Assembly: GCF_029478665.1 (NCBI RefSeq)
Contig: NZ_JARPQB010000005.1
Coordinates: 1 to 64,000 of the forward strand
Length of the DNA stretch: 64,000 nt
Reading direction: 5' to 3'
From: Pseudomonas entomophila
GTDB taxonomy: Bacteria > Pseudomonadota > Gammaproteobacteria > Pseudomonadales > Pseudomonadaceae
Shown here piece after piece: positions 42,294 through 52,995 of this stretch. Positions within the stretch are counted from its first letter, which is position 1. Each line of letters opens with the position of its first letter. Below the pieces are notes generated by a model. The model was not told where the DNA came from. It made no database searches and was given only the letters and a program-made list of their open reading frames with translations. The position numbers and the translations under genes are program-made.

Positions 42294-42327
42294 GTCGTTT
42301 CTCCAAAAAGGTCGTGAAGGGCAGGAA

Positions 42328-42975
42328 TCAGTTAGTGGCTACGGGACGGGTGACCCACACCGGCGACAGGCTGCCGCCGGAGCCGGTGACGTACAGCACG
42401 GCGGCTTCGCCGCGCGCCAGGGCGACGGGTTTGACGTCGCCGACTTTCTTGTCGCCTTGGTACAGGGCCAGGTTGACCTTGACCGGGTTGATCTCCCGCT
42501 CGCCACGGCCCTTGGCCGCCACGGGGCTGACCACTTCGGTCTTGCCGTCGGCGGTCTTCAGGGTCACTGGCTGGTCGCTGAGGTTCTGCACGCGCACCAG
42601 GGCCTTCTGCTTGTTCTTGAACGGCGGCTCCTCGATCAATTGCGGGTTGCCGCCGCTGCTGTTGACCAGGGTGTAGTACTTGTCGGCGGCCAACTTCACC
42701 GGGACGCTCTTGCCACCCACCTGGGCGGTGTAGTCGCCACCGGGCAGGAAGCTGAAGTCGCTGCTGGCCTGGGCGCCGACCTGCTTGATCTGGGTGTTGC
42801 CCACGGAGGCGGCAGCGGGGGCGCTGGCCGCGTTGTACAAGCGTACGAAGGTCGAGCCCTTGGGCGCACTCGGGCCGTAGAGCGCGGCGTCGGCGCCGGC
42901 GAAGGCCTGCAGCGAGGCCAGGGACAGGCCCGCCGCGAGGGTGAGGGCTTTGGCAATGGTGGTCTTGGTAGTCAT
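42328..42975 (-). CDS. algF: AlgF, alginate O-acetylation protein
   Basis: A 215-residue periplasmic protein. The signal peptide ends at LQAFAGA, followed by beta-rich domains with GSTFVRLYNAASAPAAASVG and LVRVQNLSDQPVTL. It is needed to add acetyl groups to mannuronate residues together with AlgI, AlgJ and AlgX. Position between algJ and algA is the usual one. Confidence 0.93.
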   Translation of the reverse strand: MTTKTTIAKALTLAAGLSLASLQAFAGADAALYGPSAPKGSTFVRLYNAASAPAAASVGNTQIKQVGAQASSDFSFLPGGDYTAQVGGKSVPVKLAADKYYTLVNSSGGNPQLIEEPPFKNKQKALVRVQNLSDQPVTLKTADGKTEVVSPVAAKGRGEREINPVKVNLALYQGDKKVGDVKPVALARGEAAVLYVTGSGGSLSPVWVTRPVATN

Positions 42976-42995
42976 GTGCGTGTTCCTCTCTATCT

Positions 42996-44153
42996 TCAGT
43001 GGTCGGTCCGGTTGGACGACAGGGCCAGGTTGGCTTCGGACTTGCTGGCGTTCTTCAGCTGCGCGATCCACTGCGGATCGAAGGCGCCGAGATCGCTCTT
43101 CATTGGCAGATAACGTTCGGGGAACTCCCACACCACGACTTGTGGCGGGGCATTCTTGAAGGCGTCGCTTTGCAGGTACTTGAGCATCGGCAGCAGCGGG
43201 CCGTGGCCGTCCTCGGCGTAGTTGGCGACGTCGCTGCGCAGGGCCTGCTGCAGGGCGCCGAGGAAGTTCCAGTGCGGGTTGGCGCTGTAGCTGGTGCCCA
43301 CCAGCGCCACCGGGATCCGGCTGTCGGCGAACAGGGCGTCGCCGGCTTCGCCTTCGGCCTGCACCGGGTGGGTCTTGCGCTGCTGCAGGTTGTCCGGGGT
43401 CGGCAACAGGTTGCTGAACAGCGGGTCGAGTGGCAGGAAGTTGGTCAGGTCGCCCTTGTACGGCGCGGTGGCGCCGGCCTCGGTGATGAAGGCCTGGGGC
43501 TCGCCGCTGAGCAGCTTCTGGCGGTTGACCGCCTCGGCGATGGCCTGCGCCACCACCTCGGCGCCCATCGGCGTCCAGTGGGTGTCGGTGCGCAGGAACA
43601 CCTGGCCGCGGGCCTTGGCCTGCTCCAGCGGCGCCAGCAGGTCGGGGGCGAACACGTTGGCCTGGCGCGCCTGGGCGTGGAACTGGTTGAACAGCTGGTC
43701 GTGCAGGCTGGCCGGGTTCTGCTTGCCGATGTACTCGGAATACAGGCGTGCCTTGGCCGGCACGATCGCCAGCACCAGTTGGGTGCCCTGGCGCTCCAGG
43801 GCGTCGCGGATGCCGCGCACCAGTGCCAGGTTGTCCTGCATCTGTTGTTCGGCGTCGACGGTGGGCTTGAACTCCTCGTCGCTGAACAGCCACTGGTCGC
43901 GGCCCAGCACCACGCCGGGGCGGCCTTCGTTGAACAGCTTGAAGTCCAGCGCGGCCCACAGGTTGGTGCCGACGCGCTTGATCGGGAACTGCTCGTCGTA
44001 GTGGGTTTCGGCGGCCTTGGCCAGCTTGCCGTCGAGCAGGGTCATCTGCCCGGTGCGGCTGAAGCTGTCGAGCCCGCCGACCGACCAGGCGCCGAGCCCG
44101 ACCAGCAGGCCCATGAACGACAGCGAGTAAGTGATGCGAAGTGTCCGGTTCAT
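42996..44153 (-). CDS. algJ: AlgJ, alginate O-acetylase
   Basis: A 385-residue protein with one N-terminal anchor and a periplasmic SGNH-like domain. The D-x-H motif is in LRTDTHWTPMGAEV and the probable Ser nucleophile in VGTSYSANPHWNF. It passes acetyl groups from AlgI towards AlgX and the polymer. Ten bases from algI. Confidence 0.94.
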   Translation of the reverse strand: MNRTLRITYSLSFMGLLVGLGAWSVGGLDSFSRTGQMTLLDGKLAKAAETHYDEQFPIKRVGTNLWAALDFKLFNEGRPGVVLGRDQWLFSDEEFKPTVDAEQQMQDNLALVRGIRDALERQGTQLVLAIVPAKARLYSEYIGKQNPASLHDQLFNQFHAQARQANVFAPDLLAPLEQAKARGQVFLRTDTHWTPMGAEVVAQAIAEAVNRQKLLSGEPQAFITEAGATAPYKGDLTNFLPLDPLFSNLLPTPDNLQQRKTHPVQAEGEAGDALFADSRIPVALVGTSYSANPHWNFLGALQQALRSDVANYAEDGHGPLLPMLKYLQSDAFKNAPPQVVVWEFPERYLPMKSDLGAFDPQWIAQLKNASKSEANLALSSNRTDH

Positions 44154-44163
44154 GGTCAGGGCC

Positions 44164-45621
44164 TCAGAACTGGAAGTAGAGGAACGGCGAGTAGCTCTGC
44201 GCCGAGAGCTTGAGCACCGAGGCGATGAACAGCAGCAGCACCAGGGCGCGGGTCATGATCCGCGTCCAGTCCAGGCCCACCGAGCCATCGGCGTTGACCT
44301 GCACCGGCGTCGCGCTCGGTGTTGGCCTGGCATTGCGGTAGAAGTCGCGCAGCCCGAAGAACGCCAGGGTCAGGTAGGCGACCACCAGCGTGGCCACCTG
44401 CAGGCCTGTGAGGTTGGCGCGATTGAGCTCCGACAGCTGCCAGTCGCCGAAGCTGAACATGGCGCCGTACATGCGCGCGGCCACGTGCAGGTTCTCGGCG
44501 CGGAAGATCACCCAGCCGACCACCACCAGCAGGAAGGTGAAGGCCCACTTCACCGGGTTGAAGCGCTGCGGGTTGGTGTCGATGCCCAGCGCCCGCTCGA
44601 TGGCCAGCCACATGCCGTGCCAGGCGCCCCAGAGGATGTAGGTGAAGTTGGCGCCATGCCACAGCCCGCCCAGCAGCATGGTCAGGAACAGGTTGCGGTA
44701 GGTGTTGAAAGTGCCTTTGCGGTTGCCGCCCAGGGTGATGTACAGGTAGTCGCGCAGCCAGGTCGACAGGCTGATGTGCCAGCGCCGCCAGAACTCGGTG
44801 ATCGACTGGCTGATGTACGGCTGCTTGAAGTTTTCCATGAAGCGAAAACCCATCATCAGCCCCAGGCCGATGGCCATGTCGCTGTAGCCGGAGAAGTCGA
44901 AGTACAGCTGCGCGGTATAGGCCAGGGCGCCGAGCCAGGCATCACCGGTGGTGGGGTTTTGCAGGGCGAAGCAATGGTCGGCGACCACCGCCAGGGTGTC
45001 GGCGATGAACACCTTCTTGATGAAGCCCTGCATGAAGCGCGTGCAGCCTTCGGAGAACTTGTCGAGGGTGTGGGTGCGGTTGTTGAACTGGTCGACCAGG
45101 TCCTTGAAGCGCAGCACAGGGCCGGCGATCAGGTGCGGGAAGATCGCCACGAACGCGGCGAAGTCGATCAGGTTGCGGGTGGCCGGGGTGTCGCCGCGGT
45201 ACACGTCGATGATGTAGCTGATCGACTCGAAGATGTAGAACGAGATGCCGATCGGCAGCAGCACGTGGGTGAGGATGAACGGCTCCAGCCCGAACGAGGT
45301 GATGATGGCGTTGAGGCTGTCGACACCAAAGTTGGCGTACTTGAAGTAGCCGAGGATCGCCAGGTCGACCGCCACCCCCAGCAGCAGCCAACGCTGGGCG
45401 GGCTTGGTGCGCACGCCGGCGGCGCCGACCTTCAGGCCGATCCAGTAGTTCCACAGGGTGACCCCGGCGAACAGGGCGAGGAAGTCCACCCGCCACCAGG
45501 CGTAGAAGATGTAGCTGGCCACCAATAGCAGCAGGTTGCGATAGCGTTGCCCGCTCAAGTAGTACAAGCCGAGGAAAACCGGCAGGAACAGGAACAGGAA
45601 CACATTGGACGAGAAGACCAT
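44164..45621 (-). CDS. algI: AlgI, MBOAT-family acetyl transporter/transferase
   Basis: A 485-residue membrane protein with about 11 helices. It starts with VFLFLFLPVFLGLYYLSGQR, and the MBOAT signature EFWRRWHISLSTWLRDYLYI is followed by LGGLWHGANFTYILWGAWHG with the key His. It brings acetyl groups across the inner membrane. AAGGAGA lies before the ATG. Unusually, a 180-bp gap with a REP pair separates it from algL. Confidence 0.95.
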   Translation of the reverse strand: MVFSSNVFLFLFLPVFLGLYYLSGQRYRNLLLLVASYIFYAWWRVDFLALFAGVTLWNYWIGLKVGAAGVRTKPAQRWLLLGVAVDLAILGYFKYANFGVDSLNAIITSFGLEPFILTHVLLPIGISFYIFESISYIIDVYRGDTPATRNLIDFAAFVAIFPHLIAGPVLRFKDLVDQFNNRTHTLDKFSEGCTRFMQGFIKKVFIADTLAVVADHCFALQNPTTGDAWLGALAYTAQLYFDFSGYSDMAIGLGLMMGFRFMENFKQPYISQSITEFWRRWHISLSTWLRDYLYITLGGNRKGTFNTYRNLFLTMLLGGLWHGANFTYILWGAWHGMWLAIERALGIDTNPQRFNPVKWAFTFLLVVVGWVIFRAENLHVAARMYGAMFSFGDWQLSELNRANLTGLQVATLVVAYLTLAFFGLRDFYRNARPTPSATPVQVNADGSVGLDWTRIMTRALVLLLFIASVLKLSAQSYSPFLYFQF

Positions 45622-45704
45622 CCCGGTTCTCCTTGTTGTTCACAGCATCCAGGGCAAAAGCGCCCCCCAAACCCCCCACGAAAACGCAGGGGGCACCTGG
45701 CCCC

Positions 45705-45791
45705 TGTAGGCGCGGATTCATCCGCGATTGCGCTCGTCATGGCAGCGGTTGTGGGCCTGCCGACGCCATCGCGGATGAATCCGCTCCTACA
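45705..45791 (+). repeat. REP pair between algI and algL
   Basis: GTAGGCGCGGATTCATCCGC and the inverse ATCGCGGATGAATCCGCTCC then TAC. It interrupts the otherwise tight alg operon and may stabilise or end part of the mRNA. Confidence 0.85.
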
Positions 45792-45801
45792 GGGGTTTGA
45801 T

Positions 45802-46899
45802 TTACTTCTTCGCGCCCGGGTCGTAGACCCGGGTCACATCCCCGCCCAGCCTGAAGCTGTCGAACGGTTGCATGTCGTGCTTGCGTTCCAGGGTGTCGCC
45901 GACGCAGTGGTACAGCGCGCACCAGGGCTCGAGCCAGGCGTACTTGCTGTCGATCTTCAGGTCGTGCAGGTCCTGCTTCACGCCGGCGTGGGCGGTGAAC
46001 TGGCTCGGGTCGCGCGCCCCGGCCAGCACGCCTTCACCCAGGCGTTGCAGGGCGAAGTTGTTTTCCTTGCGCAGGTCCACGCCATTGGCCTGGGCGAAGC
46101 TGGCGATCATCGCCAGCGGCGGCAGGGCGTAGTTGTGGTAGGCCAGGGCGCGCTGGCGGCGCTTGAGCTCGTTGGGCAAAAAGCCCTGCTCGTCGACCTG
46201 GTTGGCGCCGACCTTGTATTCCTTGATTGCCCAGTCGAACAGGTCGCGGCGGTCGGTCGCGACCGCAGTGGCCATCACCGACCAGGCCGCCCAGTAGCTG
46301 TGGTTGTTGATCTTCTCAAGGGGCAGGCCGCTCCAGTCGCGCACGGTCTGCTGGGCCAGGCGGGCGAACCATTTTTCGATCTGCTCGGCCTCGGCCTGGT
46401 GCGCGGCCAGCGGCTGCGAGTTGGAGAACTTCAGGCGCAGCCACGACCCGCTCATGCTGCCCAGCGCCCATTTGCGCATGGACTTGCCGGTGTGGTTGTA
46501 GTCGCTGGACATCAGCGCATCGGCGCGGGCCCAGGTGCCCAGCCAGGTCAGCGCGCAGTCGAGCTGCGCCGGGCGGCCGTCGCGCATGTACTGGCCGACC
46601 ATCTTGCTGACGCCCTTCTCCAGGGTGGTGATGTCCTTGGTGGAGGCGCGGAAGGCCTTTTCCGAGGCGACGTTGAGCGTCGCCCGGGCCTTGTCCGAGC
46701 CCTCGTACTTGCTGCGAAAGCGCAACGAGCCGGTGTAGGGCCGGGGCGCGGCCTCACAACGGAAATCACCGTCGCTGCTCTTGGGTTTTTCGATGCCCTC
46801 GTAGTAACCCTGGGGCGGCACCAGCGCGGCCTGCGCCGCGCCGCCGAACAGGGCGAGGGCGAGCAGGGCAGGTGCGGTCTTGCTGTTGATGATGGTCAT
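45802..46899 (-). CDS. algL: AlgL, periplasmic alginate lyase
   Basis: A 365-residue PL5 lyase. The signal peptide ends at [24 protein letters not shown] carries the catalytic NNHSYW motif; the alpha/alpha barrel follows. It cuts alginate that misses the export channel and so clears the periplasm. Lies 7 bp after algX. Confidence 0.95.
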   Translation of the reverse strand: MTIINSKTAPALLALALFGGAAQAALVPPQGYYEGIEKPKSSDGDFRCEAAPRPYTGSLRFRSKYEGSDKARATLNVASEKAFRASTKDITTLEKGVSKMVGQYMRDGRPAQLDCALTWLGTWARADALMSSDYNHTGKSMRKWALGSMSGSWLRLKFSNSQPLAAHQAEAEQIEKWFARLAQQTVRDWSGLPLEKINNHSYWAAWSVMATAVATDRRDLFDWAIKEYKVGANQVDEQGFLPNELKRRQRALAYHNYALPPLAMIASFAQANGVDLRKENNFALQRLGEGVLAGARDPSQFTAHAGVKQDLHDLKIDSKYAWLEPWCALYHCVGDTLERKHDMQPFDSFRLGGDVTRVYDPGAKK

Positions 46900-46906
46900 G
46901 GTCGCC

Positions 46907-48349
46907 TCACTGGCCAGCGTGCGCGGTGTGCTGCGCATGCCCGGCGAAGTTGTTGCGTTTGCACAGTTTCGCTTCGACTTTCTGGGTGCCGCTTTCCGGC
47001 CCCTGGACCTCCAGGGCGAGCAGGTTCTGCCCGGCCCAGTCCTCGTCCTCGCGCATCTGGAAGACGAAGCGCCCGTCGGTGTCGGAGGTCTCGGGCTTCT
47101 CGATCTTGATGTCCTCGTGGCGACCGTTCAGGTACCAGAGGGTGGCCTGCAGCACCTTCACCGAGGTGTCCTCGAAACGGATGTCGAACTGGTGGTTGCG
47201 GTTGACCAGGTCCTTGATCACGCCACCCTTGCCGTTGACCATCAGCTCGTTCTTGCCGGGCTTGAGGGTGGCGCTGGCGCTCATCTGCGCGGGGCGGTCG
47301 TCGCAGCCGTCGTCGAGCAGGCCGAGGATCTGCCGCCAGATGGTTTCCTGGTCCAGGCGGTAGAGCGGGGAGAACTCCCAGATCAGGATCTTCGGTGGGT
47401 TGTTCTGGAACTCCTCGCTGCCCAGGTACTGGATCATCGAGCCTTCCAGGCCGCCGCCGGGGAAGGCGACGTTGAGCACGTCGGCACCGATGTACTGCTC
47501 CAGGAAACCGGAGAAGTTGTAGTTCTTGCCGCTATGGCTGGTGCCGACCAGGGTGATCTGCGCGTTGCCCGAGTCGCCGAACAGATCGTCGCCGCCGCTG
47601 GCGCCTTTCGGCTCGGTGGCGAACTGGTCCATGTACTGCACCGCGTAGCTGGTACCGCACAGCTGGCCGGCGACGTTGTGCAGGGTGCCGGTCTTGCCCA
47701 TGCGCCCGGACTTCCTGGTCTCGAACGCCTTGCGTGGGATGCCTTCGAAGGCCGGCATCCTGTGCACGGTGTCGGCGACGATCTTCGCCGCGCGCTCGGC
47801 GCCGTAGGGCGTCCAGTGCTGGTCGCCACGGAAGTAGAAGTCCTTGCCCTGGTCGGCCGCGGCCAGTTGTTCATTGGTCAGCGGCGACAGGTCGGGCACG
47901 TTGTAGCCCATTTTGGCGAAGCGCTGGAGCATGGCCTGGTAGTTGCCCAGGGCCTTCTGGTAGTCGAAGGCGGCCTTCTCCTCGGGCTTGAGCATGTTGC
48001 GATTCACCAGGCCCCGGGTCGGCTGGTACACCACCACCAGCTCGACGCCGCGCTTCTTGAACGCGTCGTGCACCTGCTGCAGGCGCTTGTAGCCGCCCGG
48101 GGTGGTGTCGAACTCGGTGCGCAGGTCTTCGCGGGTACGGAACAGCCAGTCGCCCTGGGCTTGCACCAGGGTGGTGAAGTTCTGCTGGTAGCGCGTGGTG
48201 TAGCGATTGGCGTCGTGGGCTTCGGGGCACAGCTGGCAGCAGGGCTCGGCAGTGAAGGTCGGCGCCTGGATGTCCTCGGCGTGCACGCCCTGGCTGATGG
48301 CCAGGAGGGCGGCGGACAGGCCCAGCAGTTTCATCAGGTGTGGAGTCAT
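46907..48349 (-). CDS. algX: AlgX, alginate O-acetyltransferase
   Basis: A 480-residue periplasmic protein. A signal peptide ends near GVHAED. The SGNH hydrolase-like domain has [13 protein letters not shown] (D-x-H) and [12 protein letters not shown] (Ser), and a C-terminal carbohydrate-binding module follows from about residue 345. It acetylates mannuronate in the polymer and belongs to the export complex. Confidence 0.95.
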   Translation of the reverse strand: MTPHLMKLLGLSAALLAISQGVHAEDIQAPTFTAEPCCQLCPEAHDANRYTTRYQQNFTTLVQAQGDWLFRTREDLRTEFDTTPGGYKRLQQVHDAFKKRGVELVVVYQPTRGLVNRNMLKPEEKAAFDYQKALGNYQAMLQRFAKMGYNVPDLSPLTNEQLAAADQGKDFYFRGDQHWTPYGAERAAKIVADTVHRMPAFEGIPRKAFETRKSGRMGKTGTLHNVAGQLCGTSYAVQYMDQFATEPKGASGGDDLFGDSGNAQITLVGTSHSGKNYNFSGFLEQYIGADVLNVAFPGGGLEGSMIQYLGSEEFQNNPPKILIWEFSPLYRLDQETIWRQILGLLDDGCDDRPAQMSASATLKPGKNELMVNGKGGVIKDLVNRNHQFDIRFEDTSVKVLQATLWYLNGRHEDIKIEKPETSDTDGRFVFQMREDEDWAGQNLLALEVQGPESGTQKVEAKLCKRNNFAGHAQHTAHAGQ

Positions 48350-48362
48350 GGTCTGGGCTTCC

Positions 48363-49919
48363 TTAGTCGATCATTTCGGTCTGGCGCTCGACCGGGTCGA
48401 TCAGCACGGCTTTCTGCTGGCGCACCAGCAGGTCGAGGATTTCGTCCTGGCGCTCGCCGAGCACGCCGTTGAAGCTGATGCCGTTGGCCTTGCGCGGCAT
48501 CAGCATCGACACCTTGTACAGCTCCACCGACAGCGGCGAGTCGATCGACAGCGGGCCGGAGCCATTGGCCGCCAGCTCGCCGCCGACCACGATCAGCGAC
48601 ACCTTGGTGTCGAACGGATCGAGGGCGATGTCGCGGTCGGTGTCGGAGAGGTCCTTGATGTGCCCGTACACCCCCACCAGGCCGTTGGCCATGGCGACGT
48701 TCTCGTACAGGCGGATGTTCACGCTGTTGCGCACGCGGATGCCGTGGCGGCGGTTGTTGATCAGCTTGTTGCCCCAGATCAGGTTGTCGCCGCTTTCGTA
48801 CAGGGTGATGCCGTCGGTGTGGTTGCGGTAGATCTCGTTGTAGGCGATCAGGTTGTTGACGCTGTTGCGGTCGATCACCACGCCGGAGAGTTTGTTGTCG
48901 TAGCTCTTGTTGTTGATGATCCAGCTGTCGTTGACCTCGCGCGAGACGATGATCCCGTGCTTTTTCCTGGTGCCGTACACGGTGTTGCCGGCGATGATCA
49001 GGCGGTGCGAGCGGTCGTGGGGGTCGATGCCGTAGACGATGTTGTCGCGGTACACCGAGTCCTTGACCACGAAGTCCTGGGTCTCGTAGCAGTAGAAGCC
49101 GTACCACATGTCGCTGAACTCGGAGCCGATGATCCAGCCGGTGGGTTCGGCGCGGCCCATCTGCTTGGCCATGTTCGGCGTGTACTGCGAAATGCTCACG
49201 CCGTAGGACTTGGACTTCGAGTAACCGAAGCTGGCCATCTTGCTGTTGACGATGTAGGTCTCGGTGCCGCCCCAGCTGAGCAGGAACGGGCGGAACGCGT
49301 CGGGCTTCTGGAAGGTGGCCGGGCCATTGGCTCGCTCACGCCAGCCCGTCACCTGGGTATCGGTGATGAACAGCTTGCCGTCGTTGACGATGAACGCGCC
49401 GCCTTCCTCGGACAGGCGCAGTTCCTTGACCTTGCCGTCGATCTCGAGCACGCCCTTGTGCCCGACCACGATCGGCAGGCGGGCGAGGTAGACGCCCGGC
49501 GCGGTTTCGCGCAGGTACTGGCCGGGCACTTTCTTGCTGAGCTCGACCAGGTCGATATGCCCGTCGTCGATGAAGATCGCCTGGGGGATGCCGTGCTGGC
49601 GGCGTACCCATTCGGCGCCCTTGTTGTCGCCGCCGACGAACTCCTTGAGCGTGTCCTCCTGGAGCATGCGGCGCACGCTGACCTTGCCCTTGTGAGTACG
49701 GTCGATCTTGCGCTGCACGGCCTGGGCGGTGTAGCCGGACAGGTCGGGCAGCTTGGGTGGGTCCATCAGCAGCGGCTCGATCGGCGCGCTGGCGACGGTG
49801 TAGGTCTTGGCCTGTTGCAGCCCTTTGGCCATCTCGGGCTCGACGGCCTGGGCGAGGCCGGCGACCAGCAGCAGGGCGCTGGCGAGCAGGCTGTGGCGAA
49901 GGTTCGGGTGCAGGGTCAT
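48363..49919 (-). CDS. algG: AlgG, mannuronan C5-epimerase
   Basis: A 518-residue periplasmic enzyme that turns D-mannuronate into L-guluronate within the polymer. The signal peptide ends at LAQAVEP. A right-handed beta-helix follows with the catalytic DPHDRSH motif and many short parallel-strand repeats (for example NSVNNLIAYNEIYRNHTDGI). GAGAGGAAACC lies before the ATG. Confidence 0.96.
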   Translation of the reverse strand: MTLHPNLRHSLLASALLLVAGLAQAVEPEMAKGLQQAKTYTVASAPIEPLLMDPPKLPDLSGYTAQAVQRKIDRTHKGKVSVRRMLQEDTLKEFVGGDNKGAEWVRRQHGIPQAIFIDDGHIDLVELSKKVPGQYLRETAPGVYLARLPIVVGHKGVLEIDGKVKELRLSEEGGAFIVNDGKLFITDTQVTGWRERANGPATFQKPDAFRPFLLSWGGTETYIVNSKMASFGYSKSKSYGVSISQYTPNMAKQMGRAEPTGWIIGSEFSDMWYGFYCYETQDFVVKDSVYRDNIVYGIDPHDRSHRLIIAGNTVYGTRKKHGIIVSREVNDSWIINNKSYDNKLSGVVIDRNSVNNLIAYNEIYRNHTDGITLYESGDNLIWGNKLINNRRHGIRVRNSVNIRLYENVAMANGLVGVYGHIKDLSDTDRDIALDPFDTKVSLIVVGGELAANGSGPLSIDSPLSVELYKVSMLMPRKANGISFNGVLGERQDEILDLLVRQQKAVLIDPVERQTEMID

Positions 49920-49936
49920 GGTTTCCTCTCCCGGCC

Positions 49937-51415
49937 TCAGTAGCGCCAGATCACGTCGACGAAGGCGCGGTGCATGTACGAGTCGGCCTCTTTGCCGTAG
50001 GCGTCGCCTGGCTTGAACACACCGGCGCGCAGGCGCACCAGGGCCGACGGCTCGTCGATCGACTGGCTCAGCGAGGCCGGCAGCAGGCCCTGCTTGAAGT
50101 ACTTGGTCACCACCACGTCCATCTCCTGGCCGAGGTCTTTCTCGCCCTGCACCAGCGGGCGGTTGATACCGCCGTCGTCGACCACCGCGTTGATGCCGCT
50201 GGAGGCGATGTTCTGCTTGCCGTCGACACGCCAGAACTTGTGGTAGATGAAGCTGGCGTCATAGTCGTCGCGCAGCTGCCAGGAGGCGAACAAGGTGGCC
50301 GCCTGCAGGTTGCCCAGCTCGCCGCGGAAGGCTTCGCCGAAGCGGTGCACGCGCGAGCGGGTGCCGGTGAAGTTGGAGCGGTTGCTCTCCAGGCCCGTCT
50401 GCTCGAAGTTGTTCGAGCCATCGCTGCCACCGCCGCCGCTGCCCCGGGCATAGGCCGCGCCGACCTGCCATTGCGGGTCCAGGCGCAGGCGGACGCCGAG
50501 GTCGGTGCCCCAGGCGTTGACGTCGCCGCTCTGCTTGCCGGTGGCGACCTGCTCGTTGCCGATGGCCTGGCTGCTCAGCGTATCGCGGTCGCCGGTCAGC
50601 CAGGTGACGCTGCCCCAGTAGTTGACGCTGTGGTCGTTGCGCCAGTTGTAGGCGTCGCTGTTGGCTTCCAGGCCAAGCCAGGTGAGGTCGCCGGTGCGGG
50701 TCTTGTCGAGGGCGTCGACGGTTTCGCCGGGGCTCTTCAGGCTGCCGCCGTCGTGGCTGTGGTGGGCGCGCAGGCCGACCCAGTGGCCAGGGGTCCACTG
50801 CGTGGCGACGTTGCCGTAGACATGGGTGCGGTCCTTGTCCTCCGGCGCCAGTTCGGTGAGGTCGGTACGGTATTCGCTGAAGCGCTGGGCCACACCCAGG
50901 TCGGCCTTGAGCAGGGTGGTGTCGAAGGTCCAGTTCAGCGCTTCGATATTGGTGTCGCGCCACATGCCGTCGTCGCTGCGCAGGCGCTGGCGGCCGAAGC
51001 GCAGCTGTTCGCCGGGGTAGGGCGTGAAACCGCTGTAGCCGACCCAGAATTCGCGCATGGCCAGGTAGCTCTTGTCCGGCTTGCGGCTGTCATCGCCGGT
51101 GTCGATGGCGGCGCCGGTGTCGGAGGCGCGCAGGGTGTCGGTCTCGATGATGTCGGTGGCGGCCACCGCCTGGCCCATGGCATAGGCGCTCCAGTTGCCG
51201 CGCTCGCCGTACACCCAGGGGCGCAGGTCCAGGCCCAGGCCGTTGACGTCGCCGCCGGAGCGGGTGCCGAGGTCGCGGTCGTCCTCGGACTGGCCGGTGA
51301 TCTTCACGTCCAGGCCGAAGTTCTTCTGCGCGGTTTCCTGGGCGAGGGTCGGCATCGACCACAGCAGGGCGAAGCCCAGGCCGATGCCGGCTTTCACGAA
51401 GGGGTTGAGCGTCAT
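49937..51415 (-). CDS. algE: AlgE, outer-membrane alginate porin
   Basis: A 492-residue beta-barrel. The signal peptide ends at TLAQET. Many alternating aromatic strands follow (for example [34 protein letters not shown]) and the last strand ends VDVIWRY with an aromatic-rich C-terminus. It is the exit channel for alginate and works with AlgK. Its start overlaps the algK stop (ATGA). Confidence 0.95.
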   Translation of the reverse strand: MTLNPFVKAGIGLGFALLWSMPTLAQETAQKNFGLDVKITGQSEDDRDLGTRSGGDVNGLGLDLRPWVYGERGNWSAYAMGQAVAATDIIETDTLRASDTGAAIDTGDDSRKPDKSYLAMREFWVGYSGFTPYPGEQLRFGRQRLRSDDGMWRDTNIEALNWTFDTTLLKADLGVAQRFSEYRTDLTELAPEDKDRTHVYGNVATQWTPGHWVGLRAHHSHDGGSLKSPGETVDALDKTRTGDLTWLGLEANSDAYNWRNDHSVNYWGSVTWLTGDRDTLSSQAIGNEQVATGKQSGDVNAWGTDLGVRLRLDPQWQVGAAYARGSGGGGSDGSNNFEQTGLESNRSNFTGTRSRVHRFGEAFRGELGNLQAATLFASWQLRDDYDASFIYHKFWRVDGKQNIASSGINAVVDDGGINRPLVQGEKDLGQEMDVVVTKYFKQGLLPASLSQSIDEPSALVRLRAGVFKPGDAYGKEADSYMHRAFVDVIWRY

Positions 51416-52983
51416 AGCGAATCCTCGGCGTCTACGTCGTCGTTGTCGTCTTGCAGCGCTTCGATGGCCAGGGGGCTGTCGGCACGCTGGAGCATGCCGG
51501 CGCGAGCCTGTTTTTCCTGGGCCAGCAGGTTTTGCGCCTGGCTGCGTTGGGCGGGCGTCAGTTGCTGGTCGAGCTGTTGCAGCAGCGCGCTGGACTGCTC
51601 GGACGGGTTGGCCTGGGCCAGCTGGGCGAACACCCAGGCGTTGGCCGGCTCGGTACGGATGCCGTGGCCTTCGCTGAACAGCTGGGCCAGGGCGTAGTCG
51701 GCGCTGATCTGGCCGCCTCGGGCGGCGCTGAGCAGGTGGTCGACGGCTTTCTGCGGCTCGACGTTGCCCAGGTAGCCACGGCGGTAGAGCTGGCCGAGGT
51801 AGTAGTCGGCGCTGATCTCGCCAGCGTCGGCGGCAGCCTGGAGGTGTTGCTCGGCCTTCGGCGCGTCGGCCGGCACGGTCTTGCCTTCGTAGTAGAGCCG
51901 GCCCAACAGCAGCTCGGCACGGGGCTGCTCGGCCTCGCGGCCCTTGTCGATGTAGGCCATCAGCTGGTCGGTGTCGCCCAGCTCGGGGAAGTCGTAGAGC
52001 AGTTGGGCGAGGCTGACCCAGGAGGCCGGGTTGGCCGGGGCGACATGCTCCAGCAAGTCTTTCGCGGTCTTTTCGTCGGTCTGCCCCAGGCTGCGATCGG
52101 CCAGCACGCGGGCGACGCTGTCGACCCGGGTGGCCGGCACCGCGCCACGGGCATGGGCGGCCTTGAGTTGCTCCAGCAGTGCGGCCTGCTGCTCGGGCTG
52201 GGCGCGTTTCTGGTAGACGGTGGCCAGCTCGACGTAGCAGATGTCGGTGGTGGTCAGGGCGGCCTTGCAAATCTTTTCCACGTCGCCCAGGTGCTGGTCG
52301 TAGGTGCCCTGGGTGCGGTAGAGCAGCACCTGGGCCAGGCCGGCCTCGGGGTTGCCGGCGGCGCGCCACTGGTCGATCTGCTGCTGGGCGTTGATGTTGG
52401 GGAAGCTCTGCGGGTATTGCAGGTAGAGCATCGCCAGCGGGATCAGGGTGTTGCCCTCGCCCTGTTGCGCCGCATGCTTGAGCAGTGTTTCGGCCTCTTC
52501 GCGTTCGGCCTGGGTGCTGTCGGGCTTGGCCACCAGCAGGCGGCCGAGGCGGGCCTGGGCGCGGGGCGAGGTGGCGGCCGCGGCGCGGTAGGTGGCCTCG
52601 GCTTCCTTGAGCTTGGCCGGGTCGCGGGTGGCGACGCTGAGGTCGGCCAGGCCGACTTGCGCATCGCTGTAGCCGAGGTCGGCCAGGGCCTTGTAGTTGC
52701 GTTCTGCGGTGGCGGTATCACCGCGCTTGAGCGCCTCGTTGGCCAGGCGCTGGTCGGGCAGGCCGGCGCAGCCGGCCAGGGTGATGGCGGCGGCCAGGGC
52801 ACACCATGTCAACGGGCGGGTGCTGCGCACCCGATCGCGGCTGAAGGCCGCTCCTACAGGGATCGAGTCGATCAGGACAGGCGCGGACTCTGTAGGAGCG
52901 GCCTTCAGCCGCGATCGAGGGCGCAGCCCTCGCAATACAGGCGGCACCAACCCCACGGCAGAATCACGATTGAAAGGTTTCAT
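51412..52983 (-). CDS. algK: AlgK, TPR lipoprotein of the alginate export channel, with REP in the signal region
   Basis: From ATG 52983 (GAGGA 8 bases upstream) the protein has 523 residues, but residues about 6-55 are translated from an inserted REP pair. The normal signal follows as [20 protein letters not shown] and then C, the lipobox Cys. From GTG 52830 the protein would have 472 residues and a standard lipoprotein signal, but no well-placed ribosome-binding site. The mature part starts [17 protein letters not shown] and has Sel1/TPR repeats such as [13 protein letters not shown] and [16 protein letters not shown]. It helps to place AlgE. Which start is used is open. Confidence 0.93.
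   Translation of the reverse strand: MKPFNRDSAVGLVPPVLRGLRPRSRLKAAPTESAPVLIDSIPVGAAFSRDRVRSTRPLTWCALAAAITLAGCAGLPDQRLANEALKRGDTATAERNYKALADLGYSDAQVGLADLSVATRDPAKLKEAEATYRAAAATSPRAQARLGRLLVAKPDSTQAEREEAETLLKHAAQQGEGNTLIPLAMLYLQYPQSFPNINAQQQIDQWRAAGNPEAGLAQVLLYRTQGTYDQHLGDVEKICKAALTTTDICYVELATVYQKRAQPEQQAALLEQLKAAHARGAVPATRVDSVARVLADRSLGQTDEKTAKDLLEHVAPANPASWVSLAQLLYDFPELGDTDQLMAYIDKGREAEQPRAELLLGRLYYEGKTVPADAPKAEQHLQAAADAGEISADYYLGQLYRRGYLGNVEPQKAVDHLLSAARGGQISADYALAQLFSEGHGIRTEPANAWVFAQLAQANPSEQSSALLQQLDQQLTPAQRSQAQNLLAQEKQARAGMLQRADSPLAIEALQDDNDDVDAEDSL
52833..52935 (+). repeat. REP pair inside the 5' end of algK
   Basis: GATCGCGGCTGAAGGCCGCT then CCTAC; inverse GTAGGAGCGGCCTTCAGCCG then CGATC, followed by the small palindrome GAGGGCGCAGCCCTC. 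It lies between the algK ATG and its signal peptide and leaves the frame open. Confidence 0.88.
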
Positions 52984-52995
52984 GATCCGTTCCTC

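Noticed and set aside
46880..48472. 530-codon plus-strand frame opposite algX
   Set aside because: Shadow frame of algX without domains or ribosome-binding site.
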